From the NCBI RefSeq assembly GCF_000517105.1, contig NZ_KI912148.1, positions 1,172,518-1,236,517 of the forward strand: a DNA stretch of 64,000 bases, read 5' to 3'. Below the pieces are notes generated by a model. The model did not search any database. It saw nothing but the letters and a program-made list of their open reading frames with translations, and was not told where the DNA came from. Origin of the DNA: Fischerella sp. PCC 9605. GTDB lineage: Bacteria > Cyanobacteriota > Cyanobacteriia > Cyanobacteriales > Nostocaceae. Of the stretch, positions 1-9,340 are shown in pieces; position 1 is the stretch's first letter, and the number at the start of each line of letters is the position of its first letter. A program made the position numbers and the translations under genes.

Positions 1-1575
1 GGACATGGCACCCATGTTGCTGGAATTGCCGCAGGTAATGGATGTGCGGAGTGGAATCAATGTATTCATAATAATAATAAATGTGCGAAGCAGTGCAAAT
101 ATACTGGCATTGCCCCTGAAGCTGACCTGATTGTGGTTGCTTTCCAAATGGAAAGAATCTCTTCTCCAGAGGATTCAGGTAGACCATTGACTTTAGGACG
201 TTCAGTCCGAGCTTTCAATGCATTCGCTTACATTACTCAGCGTGCGAGCGAATCGAGTCGCCCCGTTGCCATTAACCTTAGCATGGGAACCTGTATTGGC
301 GGACATGCAGGCGAAACGCTGTTGGAGCAATTTCTGGATCAACTTTTGAGGCAACCTAAGATTGTTGCGGTTAAGTCAGCAGGTAATGAGCAAGAGAGGC
401 TTAGCCATGCCGGAGGAGAGATACAGCAAGGACAAACTTTGGTTCTGGAGTTTGAAGTCGACAGCAATAATCCTCGAGACATGCTTGAGGTGTGGTATGA
501 CGCCGCAGACACAATCAGCATTTCCCTACAACCTCCAGATAGTGTTCCCTTGGCATTTACTGCACCAAATGATATATATGAGCGGTTTCGGACAAACAAT
601 AATAATGACATAACCTTAAAGTTTGACTATGATGTCGATCTCAGTGGCGATACGAGCGCTACTATTTTTCTATTAGGGGGCAGGGCAAAGTACATTCAAT
701 CTGGCAAATGGAAACTGCTGTTGCGGGGCGACAGTGTAGAAGTAGGACGCTACGATGTCTGGATTAGTGGAATTTGTAAACAGAGCCGCTTCCTGAGAAA
801 TTCTGCTGACGACAGCTGTACAATTACAATTCCTGGCAACGCCAAGCGTATTATAACTGTTGGATCTTACGTAATTAGTTCAAGTACAAATCCACAACCA
901 AGTACAAGTTTAGAACCAGGAAATATTTCATCTTTTAGCAGTCGAGGACCAACCCGCTACGGGTTACAAAAACCAGAAATAGCGGCTCCAGGGGAGGAAA
1001 TTATTTCTGCTCGCTCTAAGAGTGCAGACCCAGATCAGTGTCCAGCATATCATGATAGTAGACACTATACACCCATGATGGGTACAAGCATGGCTGCGCC
1101 CCATGTAACGGGAGCAGCAGCCTTGATTTTAAGTGTGAATCAGGGTTTAACTTGTGAGCAAGTCAAGCAAATTTTGATGCAAACAGCCCGACGTGATGAC
1201 TTTGTCTGTAGCGCTCCCAACCTCAACTATATCTGGGGTAGTGGCAAATTAGATGTAAAAGCAGCTGTTGAACGTGCCCGTACAATTCAGTTTTCTCAAA
1301 TCAGCAATGTACAAATCAACGGTGCAACCCTCTCATGGCAAACCGACATTCCTACAACAACTGTTGTGCGTTTTCATACCCATCAAGGTAAGCTGCAACT
1401 CGGCAAGGTTGTCGGTACGCAAGAAGACTCTACGCTGCAAACGAATCACACGCTAACTCTTAGTGGATTGTCCCCCGGAACGTACTATTGCGAAATTTCA
1501 GGTGTTTCAGAAGACAATTGGCAGACAACTGACGATAACTATGGAGATTTTTATATTGTAGAAATCACTAATTGA
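1..1575 (+). CDS. S8 (subtilisin-like) serine peptidase, 5' end outside window
   Basis: The reading frame is open from base 1, so the N-terminus, including the catalytic Asp region and any signal peptide, lies outside the window. The visible 524 residues start at the catalytic-His motif GHGTHVAG. The oxyanion Asn is in SAGNE (visible residue 129) and the nucleophile Ser is in GTSMAAPHVTGAA (visible residue 363). The stretch INLSMGTCIGGHAG resembles subtilases of the clostridial Csp type. The last ~100 residues look like a beta-sandwich/FN3-type domain (LSGLSPGTYYCEISG). It probably acts outside the cytoplasm, but no signal peptide is visible. The next gene is convergent, so this is not an operon partner of the ATPase. 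Confidence 0.9.
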   Translation, partial: GHGTHVAGIAAGNGCAEWNQCIHNNNKCAKQCKYTGIAPEADLIVVAFQMERISSPEDSGRPLTLGRSVRAFNAFAYITQRASESSRPVAINLSMGTCIGGHAGETLLEQFLDQLLRQPKIVAVKSAGNEQERLSHAGGEIQQGQTLVLEFEVDSNNPRDMLEVWYDAADTISISLQPPDSVPLAFTAPNDIYERFRTNNNNDITLKFDYDVDLSGDTSATIFLLGGRAKYIQSGKWKLLLRGDSVEVGRYDVWISGICKQSRFLRNSADDSCTITIPGNAKRIITVGSYVISSSTNPQPSTSLEPGNISSFSSRGPTRYGLQKPEIAAPGEEIISARSKSADPDQCPAYHDSRHYTPMMGTSMAAPHVTGAAALILSVNQGLTCEQVKQILMQTARRDDFVCSAPNLNYIWGSGKLDVKAAVERARTIQFSQISNVQINGATLSWQTDIPTTTVVRFHTHQGKLQLGKVVGTQEDSTLQTNHTLTLSGLSPGTYYCEISGVSEDNWQTTDDNYGDFYIVEITN

Positions 1576-1625
1576 ACAGCAGTTTGCTAGCCTCCAAGCA
1601 AAGAAACGAGAAGAAGCAAATAGCT

Positions 1626-2699
1626 CTACAACAAATCAGTAAATGGCTTTATTTGTCTTAAACCTTCCTTTTGCCAATCATCGCCTACTTCTCCGTCTTC
1701 CAGACTAAATAACCTTTCTCTACAGAGAATTTGCACCAAAAGTGGGAAGCACTGACTTTTAGTCAAAATCCATTTAACATCGTCCTCTGGGAAAGGAATG
1801 GGTGAACTAGCTATTAATTGCCGTGCTTCTGTCTCAGACAGCGCTCCCAAAGTTACAGAATAGCCGAAAATATTGAAAAAGGGTGAACTATGGCCGTTGC
1901 TGCGAGCCAGTTCAAGTGGTGATTCGGGAGAAGCCAAAACAAAAGCTAGATTGCCTCCTGTATGGTTCGTTGCCAAGGAGCGCAAGCACTCCCAGAAATT
2001 ATCATCCAAATCAGGACAGCGTTGCAATCCAATACCAATCTCATCAAGTAAGATGACTGTGGGGTTATGTAAATTGCTACTAACTACATCCATAAAATTA
2101 TCCAAGTCACAAGGTGTCGGCACTTTCATACCCAGGCTTTCAATGATGTAGCTTAGTAGCCTTACTCTACATGCCATACGCGGATCTTGAAAGTCTATGA
2201 AAATCCACTTATAAACTTCCGCGCATGGTAGCCATTGATACTTTTGCTCGCGACGTAACTGTTCTGCTGGAGTAGTAGTGATATTTTTCAGGTAGTGCAG
2301 CAAAGAGGTTTTGCCAATGCGCTTTTTGCCGATAATAGCGGCATTTTGCAAGGGATGGCGCTTGAGTAAATCGAAGAGGCGTTTGAGATCCTTCTCGCGT
2401 CCGAAAAAGTAACGAGGATGTGTGATGGGTGTGCCCGTGATGAAAGGCGATCGCTCCTCAAGGGATGGTTTTGGTTCATATGAAGAATCTGCAATTTCTT
2501 TCCAATCTAGCCCCAATGCCCGACTGATTTCAAGGAAATTCAAAAAATCAACGGGTTTACCACTAAGGAAGTTTTTAACCGTGGATAGAGAAAGTCCTAA
2601 ATCTACAGCCAAATCTTTTTGACGTGGATAACCTTGAAGTTGGATAGCTACTTTAACTTTTTGGATATAATCTGAGGCTACCTTAACTGATCGCGCCAT
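1626..2699 (-). CDS. HTH-domain P-loop ATPase (STAND/AAA-like), function unknown
   Basis: 357 residues. The N-terminal ~70 residues form an XRE-like helix-turn-helix (KDLAVDLGLSLSTVKNFLSG). An ATPase domain follows, with entry motif RYFFGREKDL, Walker A GKKRIGKTS (residues 124-132) and Walker B VILLDEIG with D219/E220. No clear C-terminal effector or repeat domain is present, so it is short compared with many STAND proteins. Cyanobacteria encode many such HTH-ATPases and their role is usually unknown; signalling, stress or defence are possible by analogy only. It faces the subtilase end to end with a 50-bp gap. The ATG start fits the beginning of the HTH domain. Confidence 0.75.
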   Translation of the reverse strand: MARSVKVASDYIQKVKVAIQLQGYPRQKDLAVDLGLSLSTVKNFLSGKPVDFLNFLEISRALGLDWKEIADSSYEPKPSLEERSPFITGTPITHPRYFFGREKDLKRLFDLLKRHPLQNAAIIGKKRIGKTSLLHYLKNITTTPAEQLRREQKYQWLPCAEVYKWIFIDFQDPRMACRVRLLSYIIESLGMKVPTPCDLDNFMDVVSSNLHNPTVILLDEIGIGLQRCPDLDDNFWECLRSLATNHTGGNLAFVLASPESPLELARSNGHSSPFFNIFGYSVTLGALSETEARQLIASSPIPFPEDDVKWILTKSQCFPLLVQILCRERLFSLEDGEVGDDWQKEGLRQIKPFTDLL

Positions 2700-2863
2700 T
2701 ACTCCTTAGTAAAAAAACTGTTTATATTCTAGCTCTATAGCAATTAAAAGTCAGCGATAAATCAACTGTAAGTCAACTTTTTTCAATACACAAACACGAC
2801 TGCTCTCAAAGTAGTACCAGTACTACAGTTAACCTGACATTTGAAATTATAATTCTGAGTGCG

Positions 2864-3191
2864 ATGGCTGGTTTTGTAGATAGCGTGGTATCGTTTTCGG
2901 GTAACAATCTCAGCGAGAAGTGTAAAGATTTCTTGCAGGCTATGGAAGTTCTTGCTAGAACTTCTGGAGCAGAATTTGATACAACTCATCCAGCAATTCC
3001 CAAACGAATTGAGGCACTGAAAGCTTTAACGATCAAGTATCCACCTCAGACTCTGTTCTGAGAAGGTGAAAATCGCATATTTAAAACTCAGCCTTTGACC
3101 TATGACCTTTCTAAAGATGGAGGATCGTTACGAATTAACTCTAGTTATGGTGGTTCAGTTGCTGATGATATAGATAGTAAGTTCGGCAATT
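2864..3191 (+). pseudogene. C-terminal remnant of an M48-like metallopeptidase
   Basis: The frame encodes FDTTHPAIPKRIEAL, which matches the conserved C-terminal element of M48 peptidases (a Thr-His-Pro motif followed by an RI.AL helix). The HEXXH zinc-binding part is absent upstream. A TGA at 3059-3061 interrupts the frame, but the same frame then continues for another 42 codons (PLTYDLSKDGGSLRINS region) to a TGA at 3189-3191. That pattern fits one gene broken by a nonsense mutation. Family assignment rests on a short motif, so it is tentative. Confidence 0.4.
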
Positions 3192-3308
3192 GATTCTCCC
3201 ACCGCTAATCTCGTCAGATATGGCGGTGGCTTTCTGCGCGAATTAGGTAAAAATCTGAGTGAGGAGTGCAGATCAACTCCTTTGTCTGAACTCCTCACTC
3301 CTGACTTT

Positions 3309-4952
3309 TTACACCACACAGTTCAACTCACCCGCTTTTTGTGTAAAGCGGATATTTTCCCGATAGTCTACAGGGCAATCTATCACTGCTGGCACATCTT
3401 GAGCTAGGGCTTCTTTCAGCACAGGAACCAAATCGGTAGCTGCTTCTACACGGTAGCCTTTTAAGCCCATACTTTCGGCAAGTTTGACAAAATCAGGATT
3501 GCCAAAATGCACGAAAGACGATCTACCTTTGCCAAATTGATTTTCTTGCTTCCATTCAATCAAGCCGTAGCCACCATCATTAAAAATTAAGGTGACAAAG
3601 GCTGTACCAACACGCAAAGCAGTTTCTAATTCCTGGCAGTTCATCATAAAACCGCCATCGCCAGTTGCAGCTACAACTTTGCGATTGGGATAAACGAGTT
3701 TGGCTGCTAAAGCACCAGGAATGGCAATTCCCATTGCTGCAAAACCGTTAGAAATAAGGCAAGTATTGGGACTATAGCAGTGATAGTGACGGGCAATCCA
3801 CATTTTATGTGCGCCGACATCAGAAATAACGATATCTTCTGGGCCCATGATCTGCCGCAAGTCATAAATTATTTTTTGAGGCTTGACTGGAAACCCGCTA
3901 TCGTTGGCGTATTGTTCGTAGTCGGCGCGAATATTTGACCGTAAGTTAATAGCATAAGGATTGGGTTTACCCTGGCGGTCTGCTACTTTTAAGATTTCAT
4001 AAAGAGAATCTGAAATATCACCTACTACTTCCACACTGGGAATATAACTACTATCTATTTCTGCTGGCGTGGCAGCAATATGAACAATAGGAATCTTGCC
4101 ATCAGGATTCCATTTTTTCGGGGAAAATTCAATTAAATCATAGCCAATGGCTATTACTAAGTCTGTGTTATCAAAACCACAGGTAATGAAATCCCGCTGC
4201 TGCAATCCTACTGCCCACAATGCTAAAGGATGGGTGTAAGGAATAACTCCTTTGCCCATAAATGTATTAGCAACGGGGATATTTAGCTGAGTGGCAAATT
4301 GGGTGACAGCATCACTGGCTTGAGCGCGGATGGCACCATTTCCTACTAAGATAATTGGATTAGTCGCCTGCGAAATTATTGCTGCGGCAGACCTAATATT
4401 CGCAAAAGAAGCAAAAGTTTTTTCGACATTATGCTTTTGCAAGGGTTTGCCTTCTACTGGCATAGCAGCAATATTTTCTGGCAAATCGATATGAACAGCG
4501 CCAGGTTTTTCACTTTGTGCTAGCTTAAACGCTTTCCGCACCAATTCCGGTGTAATACTAGGTCGCACAATCTGTTTATTCCACTTTGTCACCGGGGCAA
4601 ACATTGCCACCAAATCCAAATATTGATGGGATTCGATGTGCATTCTATCTGTTCCTACTTGCCCGGTAATCGCTACTAAGGGCGCACCATCGAGATTAGC
4701 ATCAGCCACCCCTGTCATTAAATTTGTAGCCCCTGGCCCAAGAGTTGAAAGACAAACCCCTGCTTTTCCTGTCAGACGTCCGTAGACATCTGCCATGAAT
4801 GCCGCACCCTGTTCGTGACGGGTAGTAATAAATTGAATGGAGGAGTGTTTTATTGCTTCCAAAACGTGCAAATTTTCTTCGCCAGGGAGTCCAAAAACAT
4901 ATTCCACCCCTTCATTTTCCAAACACTGTACTAATAACTCTGCTGTATTCAT
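3309..4952 (-). CDS. 2-oxoglutarate decarboxylase (acetolactate-synthase-like, ThDP-dependent)
   Basis: 547 residues with the full ThDP-enzyme fold. The catalytic Glu lies in TRHEQGAAFMADVYGR, and the ThDP/Mg motif runs from GDGGFMMN to FNDGGYGLI. By sequence alone it would be called an acetolactate synthase large subunit. It follows a succinic-semialdehyde dehydrogenase gene on the same strand. That arrangement matches the pair shown in Synechococcus sp. PCC 7002 to convert 2-oxoglutarate to succinate through succinic semialdehyde and so close the TCA cycle. The role is inferred from context and family; a true acetolactate synthase remains possible. A 109-bp spacer with STRR repeats separates the two genes. 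Confidence 0.8.
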   Translation of the reverse strand: MNTAELLVQCLENEGVEYVFGLPGEENLHVLEAIKHSSIQFITTRHEQGAAFMADVYGRLTGKAGVCLSTLGPGATNLMTGVADANLDGAPLVAITGQVGTDRMHIESHQYLDLVAMFAPVTKWNKQIVRPSITPELVRKAFKLAQSEKPGAVHIDLPENIAAMPVEGKPLQKHNVEKTFASFANIRSAAAIISQATNPIILVGNGAIRAQASDAVTQFATQLNIPVANTFMGKGVIPYTHPLALWAVGLQQRDFITCGFDNTDLVIAIGYDLIEFSPKKWNPDGKIPIVHIAATPAEIDSSYIPSVEVVGDISDSLYEILKVADRQGKPNPYAINLRSNIRADYEQYANDSGFPVKPQKIIYDLRQIMGPEDIVISDVGAHKMWIARHYHCYSPNTCLISNGFAAMGIAIPGALAAKLVYPNRKVVAATGDGGFMMNCQELETALRVGTAFVTLIFNDGGYGLIEWKQENQFGKGRSSFVHFGNPDFVKLAESMGLKGYRVEAATDLVPVLKEALAQDVPAVIDCPVDYRENIRFTQKAGELNCVV

Positions 4953-4982
4953 TTAATTTCCTCACTAGCGAAAACAAGATAT

Positions 4983-5058
4983 TTGTCACTCGTCATTGGT
5001 CATTAGTCATTGGTCATTAGCTTTTGCACCAATGACTAATGACTAAGGACTAAGGACA
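4983..5058. repeat. STRR2-type heptamer repeats between the two TCA-bypass genes
   Basis: Tandem copies of TCATTGG/TCATTAG on one half and the complementary CAATGACTAATGACTAAGGAC on the other half could fold back on each other. The same heptamer family recurs at 8524-8550, 11174-11205, 22045-22200, 33368-33435 and 36165-36230. Heptanucleotide STRR repeats are a known trait of heterocystous cyanobacteria. Confidence 0.8.
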
Positions 5059-5061
5059 AAG

Positions 5062-6429
5062 TTACTTAACCCACACCGTCTTAACATTGACGAATTCATG
5101 TATACCTTGAATACCCAATTCCCTGCCATACCCAGAACGTTTAATGCCACCGAAGGGGAGGCGGGGATCGGATTTGACCATACCGTTGATAAATACGGCA
5201 CCTGCTTCGATTTCATTGACTAAACGCTGTTGTTGTTGAGAATTGGTTGTCCAAGCGCTTGCACCCAAGCCAAAGGGTGTAGCATTTGCTAGTTTAATTG
5301 CTTCGTCAATATTTGGTACGCGGAATAACAACGCCACCGGGCCAAAAAATTCTTCTTTGGCGATCGCACTATCCGGAGACAGGTCTGTAATAATTGTCGG
5401 CGGATAGAAGTTGCCAGGACGATCTCCTAAAGGCTTTCCACCAGTGAGGACTTTTCCCCCAGAATTGACACTAGTTTGCACTTGTTGGTCTAAATCTTGG
5501 AGAATATCAGAGGTTGCCAGTGGCCCGATATCGGTTTCCGGTTGCATGGGATCGCCTATTTTCAGCGCATGGTACTTTTCTAATAGCAGCTTTTCAAATT
5601 TGTCTGCGATCGCTTCTTGGATGATGAAGCGTTTTGCTGCTATACATGATTGACCGTTATTCAACATCCGCGCTGTAGTCGCAACTGCAACTGCTGCTTC
5701 TAAGTCAGCACTTTCTAACACAATAAACGGGTCACTGCCACCCAATTCTAGAACTGTCTTCTTAATTTGTTTACCACATGCCGTGGCAAGAGACATGCCT
5801 GCTGGTTCGCTTCCTGTCAAGGTAGCAGCTTTGATGCGTTCATCGCTGATTAAATCGGCGACTTTGGCACCAGGTATTAACAAGGTTTGAAAAACACCTT
5901 CAGGGAAACCCGCCCTTTGGATAATGTCTTCAATTGCCAAAGCACACTGCGGCACATTAGAGGCGTGTTTGAGTAAGCCGACATTTCCCGCCATGAGTGC
6001 GGGTGCTGCAAACCGAAATACTTGCCAAAAGGGGAAATTCCACGGCATCACCGCGAGAACTATACCCAATGGTTGATATTTGACAAAACTTTTTGTTGCA
6101 TCGGTTTCTACGTAGACATCAGCCAGGAATTGAGCGGCGTGTTCGGCGTAGTAGCGACAAACCCAAGCGCATTTTTCCACTTCGGCGATCGCGCTTTTGT
6201 AAGTCTTGCCCATTTCCAGGGTCATCAACTTGGCAAAGTCCGCCTTTTCTTGTTCTAAGATATCAGCAGCTTTTTCCATCCAGCGCGATCGCTCTGGAAA
6301 ACTCGTCATGCGGTACTTTTCAAAAGCCTGTTGCGCCAAATCCAGTTTGGCGGCAATTTCTGTATCATTATGTGGCTCAAAGTTTTTGAGCAACTCCCCT
6401 GTGGCGGGATTAATAGTGGCGATAGGCAT
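5062..6429 (-). CDS. Succinic semialdehyde dehydrogenase (NAD(P)+), TCA-bypass second step
   Basis: 455 residues, the usual length for the short cyanobacterial SSADH. It is an aldehyde dehydrogenase: MPWNFPFWQVFRFAAPALMAG forms part of the cofactor site, the general base Glu is in VLELGGSDP, and the catalytic Cys is in NNGQSCIAAKRF. It oxidises succinic semialdehyde to succinate. It lies just upstream of the 2-oxoglutarate decarboxylase-like gene on the same strand, so the two are probably co-transcribed. The start is the ATG at 6429 (MPIATINPATGE), which gives a standard N-terminus for the family. Confidence 0.85.
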   Translation of the reverse strand: MPIATINPATGELLKNFEPHNDTEIAAKLDLAQQAFEKYRMTSFPERSRWMEKAADILEQEKADFAKLMTLEMGKTYKSAIAEVEKCAWVCRYYAEHAAQFLADVYVETDATKSFVKYQPLGIVLAVMPWNFPFWQVFRFAAPALMAGNVGLLKHASNVPQCALAIEDIIQRAGFPEGVFQTLLIPGAKVADLISDERIKAATLTGSEPAGMSLATACGKQIKKTVLELGGSDPFIVLESADLEAAVAVATTARMLNNGQSCIAAKRFIIQEAIADKFEKLLLEKYHALKIGDPMQPETDIGPLATSDILQDLDQQVQTSVNSGGKVLTGGKPLGDRPGNFYPPTIITDLSPDSAIAKEEFFGPVALLFRVPNIDEAIKLANATPFGLGASAWTTNSQQQQRLVNEIEAGAVFINGMVKSDPRLPFGGIKRSGYGRELGIQGIHEFVNVKTVWVK

Positions 6430-7802
6430 TGCCTGACCTCCCGTAAACAGTAACTTGAGGTAGCATTCTAACTTTTACCCGTATCCATAGTGGAAGCTAC
6501 CATCAAAATTTTAGACTTTTAGCCAGGGTTTGTTTTGCAAATGTTAATCTTTTGCAAAATAAATGCAACAAAAGATACGAATTATTCAGTAATTATATTG
6601 ATTAATAGTTTTTAGGTGCTTAATAGTTAGATGTTAATTGTCTGTGGACAAAGTTTTTTTGGTGCTGATGTGCTAGCAATTTCTCAAACATCTCAGCACT
6701 ACGCTACGCTCATCTAAGTTCAAAATTCTCTGACTTACCGCTGTCCACAGCCATATATTGTTTGTTTACAGATACAAAATCTTCTTTTTGGAGGCTTAGG
6801 TAATGTCTAGAATTTCATATCGGTAATACCAAATCAGTGGTAAGAAACTGAGACCTATAAGACTAATATTTGATTTTTGAAAAGATACGTAGGGGAGGCA
6901 AAAAGGGGTGTGGATTTTCCTCCCCCTTTATTGCCGTTGCGTTACGCCAAAGGCTAACGCACCTTTCTAAGTTTTTGGTGCCGTACTCTCGCCGATAACA
7001 CACCCTACGTGTACTTAGATTTTTTCAATAATCAAACCGGATTCCTATATTTTTTGTAAAGTGAATTAAAGTTCTGAACAAATACTATTTTTTATAGTTA
7101 ATTAATTGGTTGATTATGTTCTATAAAATTAACCTTTCACATACTCTTAATTAAGCTTTTTGATTGAGTTAAATAATTACTTTTCCTACCTTAAGATTAT
7201 AGATTCAGTCTTAACTGTAATAATTTTCCCACTTTTCATACTTTTCTTCATTTCAATGCTTAAATATTTTTTAATGATTTAAATTCAAATTTTCTTGCTT
7301 TCATCTTGATAAGAATGTTATAAAGAATCAAAATCTGCTTTTAAACTATGAGTGAGCGAACCAATAACAATCAATGTAGAGGTGCTAAGTTTCGATATTT
7401 TTGATAGACGCAATCTTTTTTCCGATATTGTATGTGTCGCTCCCATACAGACAATTGTCAGACAAGAAGACTAAATTGTGCTGGTTTAGAAAATTAAAAA
7501 GGTTGAATAAATAGATGTTTCCCCAGCTTGTACTGTAAATAGCAATCAAATGATATCAGTGCAGCAAAGTAAACAAACAAATTGGCGAACTGTAGAAAGC
7601 CAGAAAGTAAATTCAGCCAGATAGCGCTCGGAATTTCGCACAGATTTTCACACCAGATTAGGCTAAGTTGAACTAATAGAGTTCGACTTAGCTTTTCCTA
7701 AAAAATAATTCAGATAGCTTTATGCAAGTTGAGTAGGAGAAATTTTTTGGTATACTAACCCTAAAATGGTTTTGCTTATTTAATTATAAATAAACAGTAA
7801 AT
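6430..7802. other. Long AT-rich non-coding gap (1.37 kb)
   Basis: I find no open frame with coding character on either strand. The stretch is AT-rich with a few GC-richer repeat scraps: a GTGCGTTA/TAACGCAC type repeat near 6930-6965 and an imperfect repeat of the word CTGTGGACA/TGTCCACAG near 6641 and 6740. It holds the promoter region of the dehydrogenase gene near 6430. I see no RNA gene. Confidence 0.5.
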
Positions 7803-8063
7803 TTATGTTATTCCTGGTGAAGGTTTGTTGCCAATACCCAGTTCTTTTTTACTACGCTTCAACTGCTTCCAGAGCGCATGGATTTGATTATAGGCTTCTT
7901 CTGAAGACAGCTTGCCAGCCGTCTCTAAATTAGTAATGTAGCTAACTTTTTGAGAAAATTCTTGGAGGTTGGCATTAAATACTAAGCACTCTGGTTTTAC
8001 GTTACCGCGATAGCGACTGCGAGGGTAGAGAAAATTGTTAAAATTTTTTTGTTCGGGCTGCAC
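7803..8063 (-). CDS. Conserved cyanobacterial small protein (DUF7219-like)
   Basis: 86 residues. It has the run FLYPRSRYRG near the N-terminus, then VFNANLQEFSQKVSYITNLE and a helical segment IHALWKQLKRSKKELG. I recognise this layout from small conserved cyanobacterial proteins, probably the family named DUF7219. No catalytic motif, signal peptide or membrane segment is visible, so it should be a soluble cytoplasmic protein. It stands alone between large non-coding gaps. Function unknown. Confidence 0.7.
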   Translation of the reverse strand: MQPEQKNFNNFLYPRSRYRGNVKPECLVFNANLQEFSQKVSYITNLETAGKLSSEEAYNQIHALWKQLKRSKKELGIGNKPSPGIT

Positions 8064-8714
8064 TCTTATTCTCCTTATATTAATTACTTCAATATCTTCC
8101 TAATATTCAAATATTGATGTTTTGATTAACTATTAAACTTATATATTAAATAATTTCCATGTCAGCTGTCATCTGCTTAAAGAATCAGTTAAATTTAAAC
8201 TAATTCGTATCAGTGAATACACAGTTGAGCTTGACTTGAACTGATAAAAATTTAACTATGGTTTTCCAATAGAATTTCCGAACGTATTGACTGCGATCGC
8301 CCTTTTTCAGCTTTCTTGGTTTTGGTCTCGGCAATAATAGTTCTATTGATCGTCACTTTTCATCATCCATTAGGTCAGTAGGCGATCGCTTTTTTGAGAC
8401 ATTAACGCCACTTATTACCAGAAAGTTTAAAATAGCATCTGCCTTAAGTAGTAAATTTATATAAGTTTTGTAAACTATTGTTTCGCACCTTTGGCATAGG
8501 ACTGCTAAGCTGTTGCGCTTACACAATGACCAATGACTAATGACTAATGACGACCCTCACGAGCAATTATGCAATTTTAAGGCGTTACAGCCTATAAGTT
8601 TTTGCCCAAACAATATGTTTACACTTTTGTATTGTCATAAAAATAAAGGTAGCTGCATCGCTATTAGTAAAAATGGGACGCAGATTTTGATATCTTAGAT
8701 AAAAAAATCTGAGC
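8064..8714. other. Non-coding gap with HIP1 and STRR repeats
   Basis: No convincing gene. It contains GCGATCGC sites near 8296 and 8383, and STRR2-type heptamers (ATGACCAATGACTAATGAC) at 8525-8550. Confidence 0.5.
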
Positions 8715-8754
8715 AAAGGATTCGCAGAAACATAAAAGGATTCGCAGAAACATA
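8715..8754 (+). repeat. Perfect 20-bp tandem duplication just before a start codon
   Basis: Two identical copies of AAAGGATTCGCAGAAACATA lie back to back (8715-8734 and 8735-8754). They end 1 bp before the ATG at 8756. Each copy carries an AAAGGA that could act as a ribosome-binding site, though at about 15 bp before the ATG the nearer one is loosely spaced. Confidence 0.9.
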
Positions 8755-8755
8755 A

Positions 8756-9340
8756 ATGGACTGGATAACCGTACTGCGATCGCTTCAATCTGACTTCATC
8801 AAAAGGTTAACAACTGGTTGTCTGCTGCACTGTCAAACAGAAGGTCATTATAGTGAAATAATTATAATCTCTGGAGAAAGATTAAAGGCACTCAGGGAAT
8901 TTTGCTGGCAGATGGCAGAAAAATATAAGCGCGTTTCGCCAGTCCGTGATGTTTTTATCAACTATCTGAAAGGAAAATTAGGAGAGGAAGTTGTTAAAGA
9001 ACGTTTAGCTGATTTGATTACGGAAGTAGATTATGAAAAGCGATTTGGTGGAGATGGCAAAATAGATTTTACGTTGACTTGCGATCCATCAATTGGTATC
9101 GAAGTAAAATCTCGTTACGGTAGCATTGATAAAGTCAGATGGTCTATTAGTTCAGAGGAAGTGGAAAAAAATGCAGTTGTAGTCTGCATCTTGATTCAAG
9201 AAGAAGTGAATGAAGCACAATCAGAATATCACCTCTTCTTAGCAGGCTTTCTCCCAACTCAAATGATTAAGCTTAGAACTGGTAGAATTTCATTTGGGAT
9301 AGAGCAATTACTATACGTGGTGGTTTGCGATGTTATTTAG
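8756..9340 (+). CDS. PD-(D/E)XK nuclease-like domain protein, probably frameshifted into the TPR region
   Basis: 194 residues. The segment IDFTLTCDPSIGIEVKSRYG has the Asp...Glu-x-Lys spacing of PD-(D/E)XK nuclease-fold proteins, and a preceding helical region carries LGEEVVKERLADL. The frame ends at 9340 within a sequence that, one frame over, reads GGLRCYLEQL and runs straight into the TPR repeats. This fits a single gene whose reading frame is broken between about 9315 and 9325. Whether the nuclease fold is catalytic is not known. The ATG at 8756 follows the duplicated 20-mer. Confidence 0.6.
   Translation: MDWITVLRSLQSDFIKRLTTGCLLHCQTEGHYSEIIIISGERLKALREFCWQMAEKYKRVSPVRDVFINYLKGKLGEEVVKERLADLITEVDYEKRFGGDGKIDFTLTCDPSIGIEVKSRYGSIDKVRWSISSEEVEKNAVVVCILIQEEVNEAQSEYHLFLAGFLPTQMIKLRTGRISFGIEQLLYVVVCDVI

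Noticed and set aside
1-2699. Subtilase plus ATPase as a two-gene defence operon
   Set aside because: The genes are convergent, so they are not co-transcribed; kept only as a low-interest neighbour observation.
6430-7800. Short frames in the long gap as small proteins
   Set aside because: All are short, AT-biased and without ribosome-binding sites or recognisable motifs.
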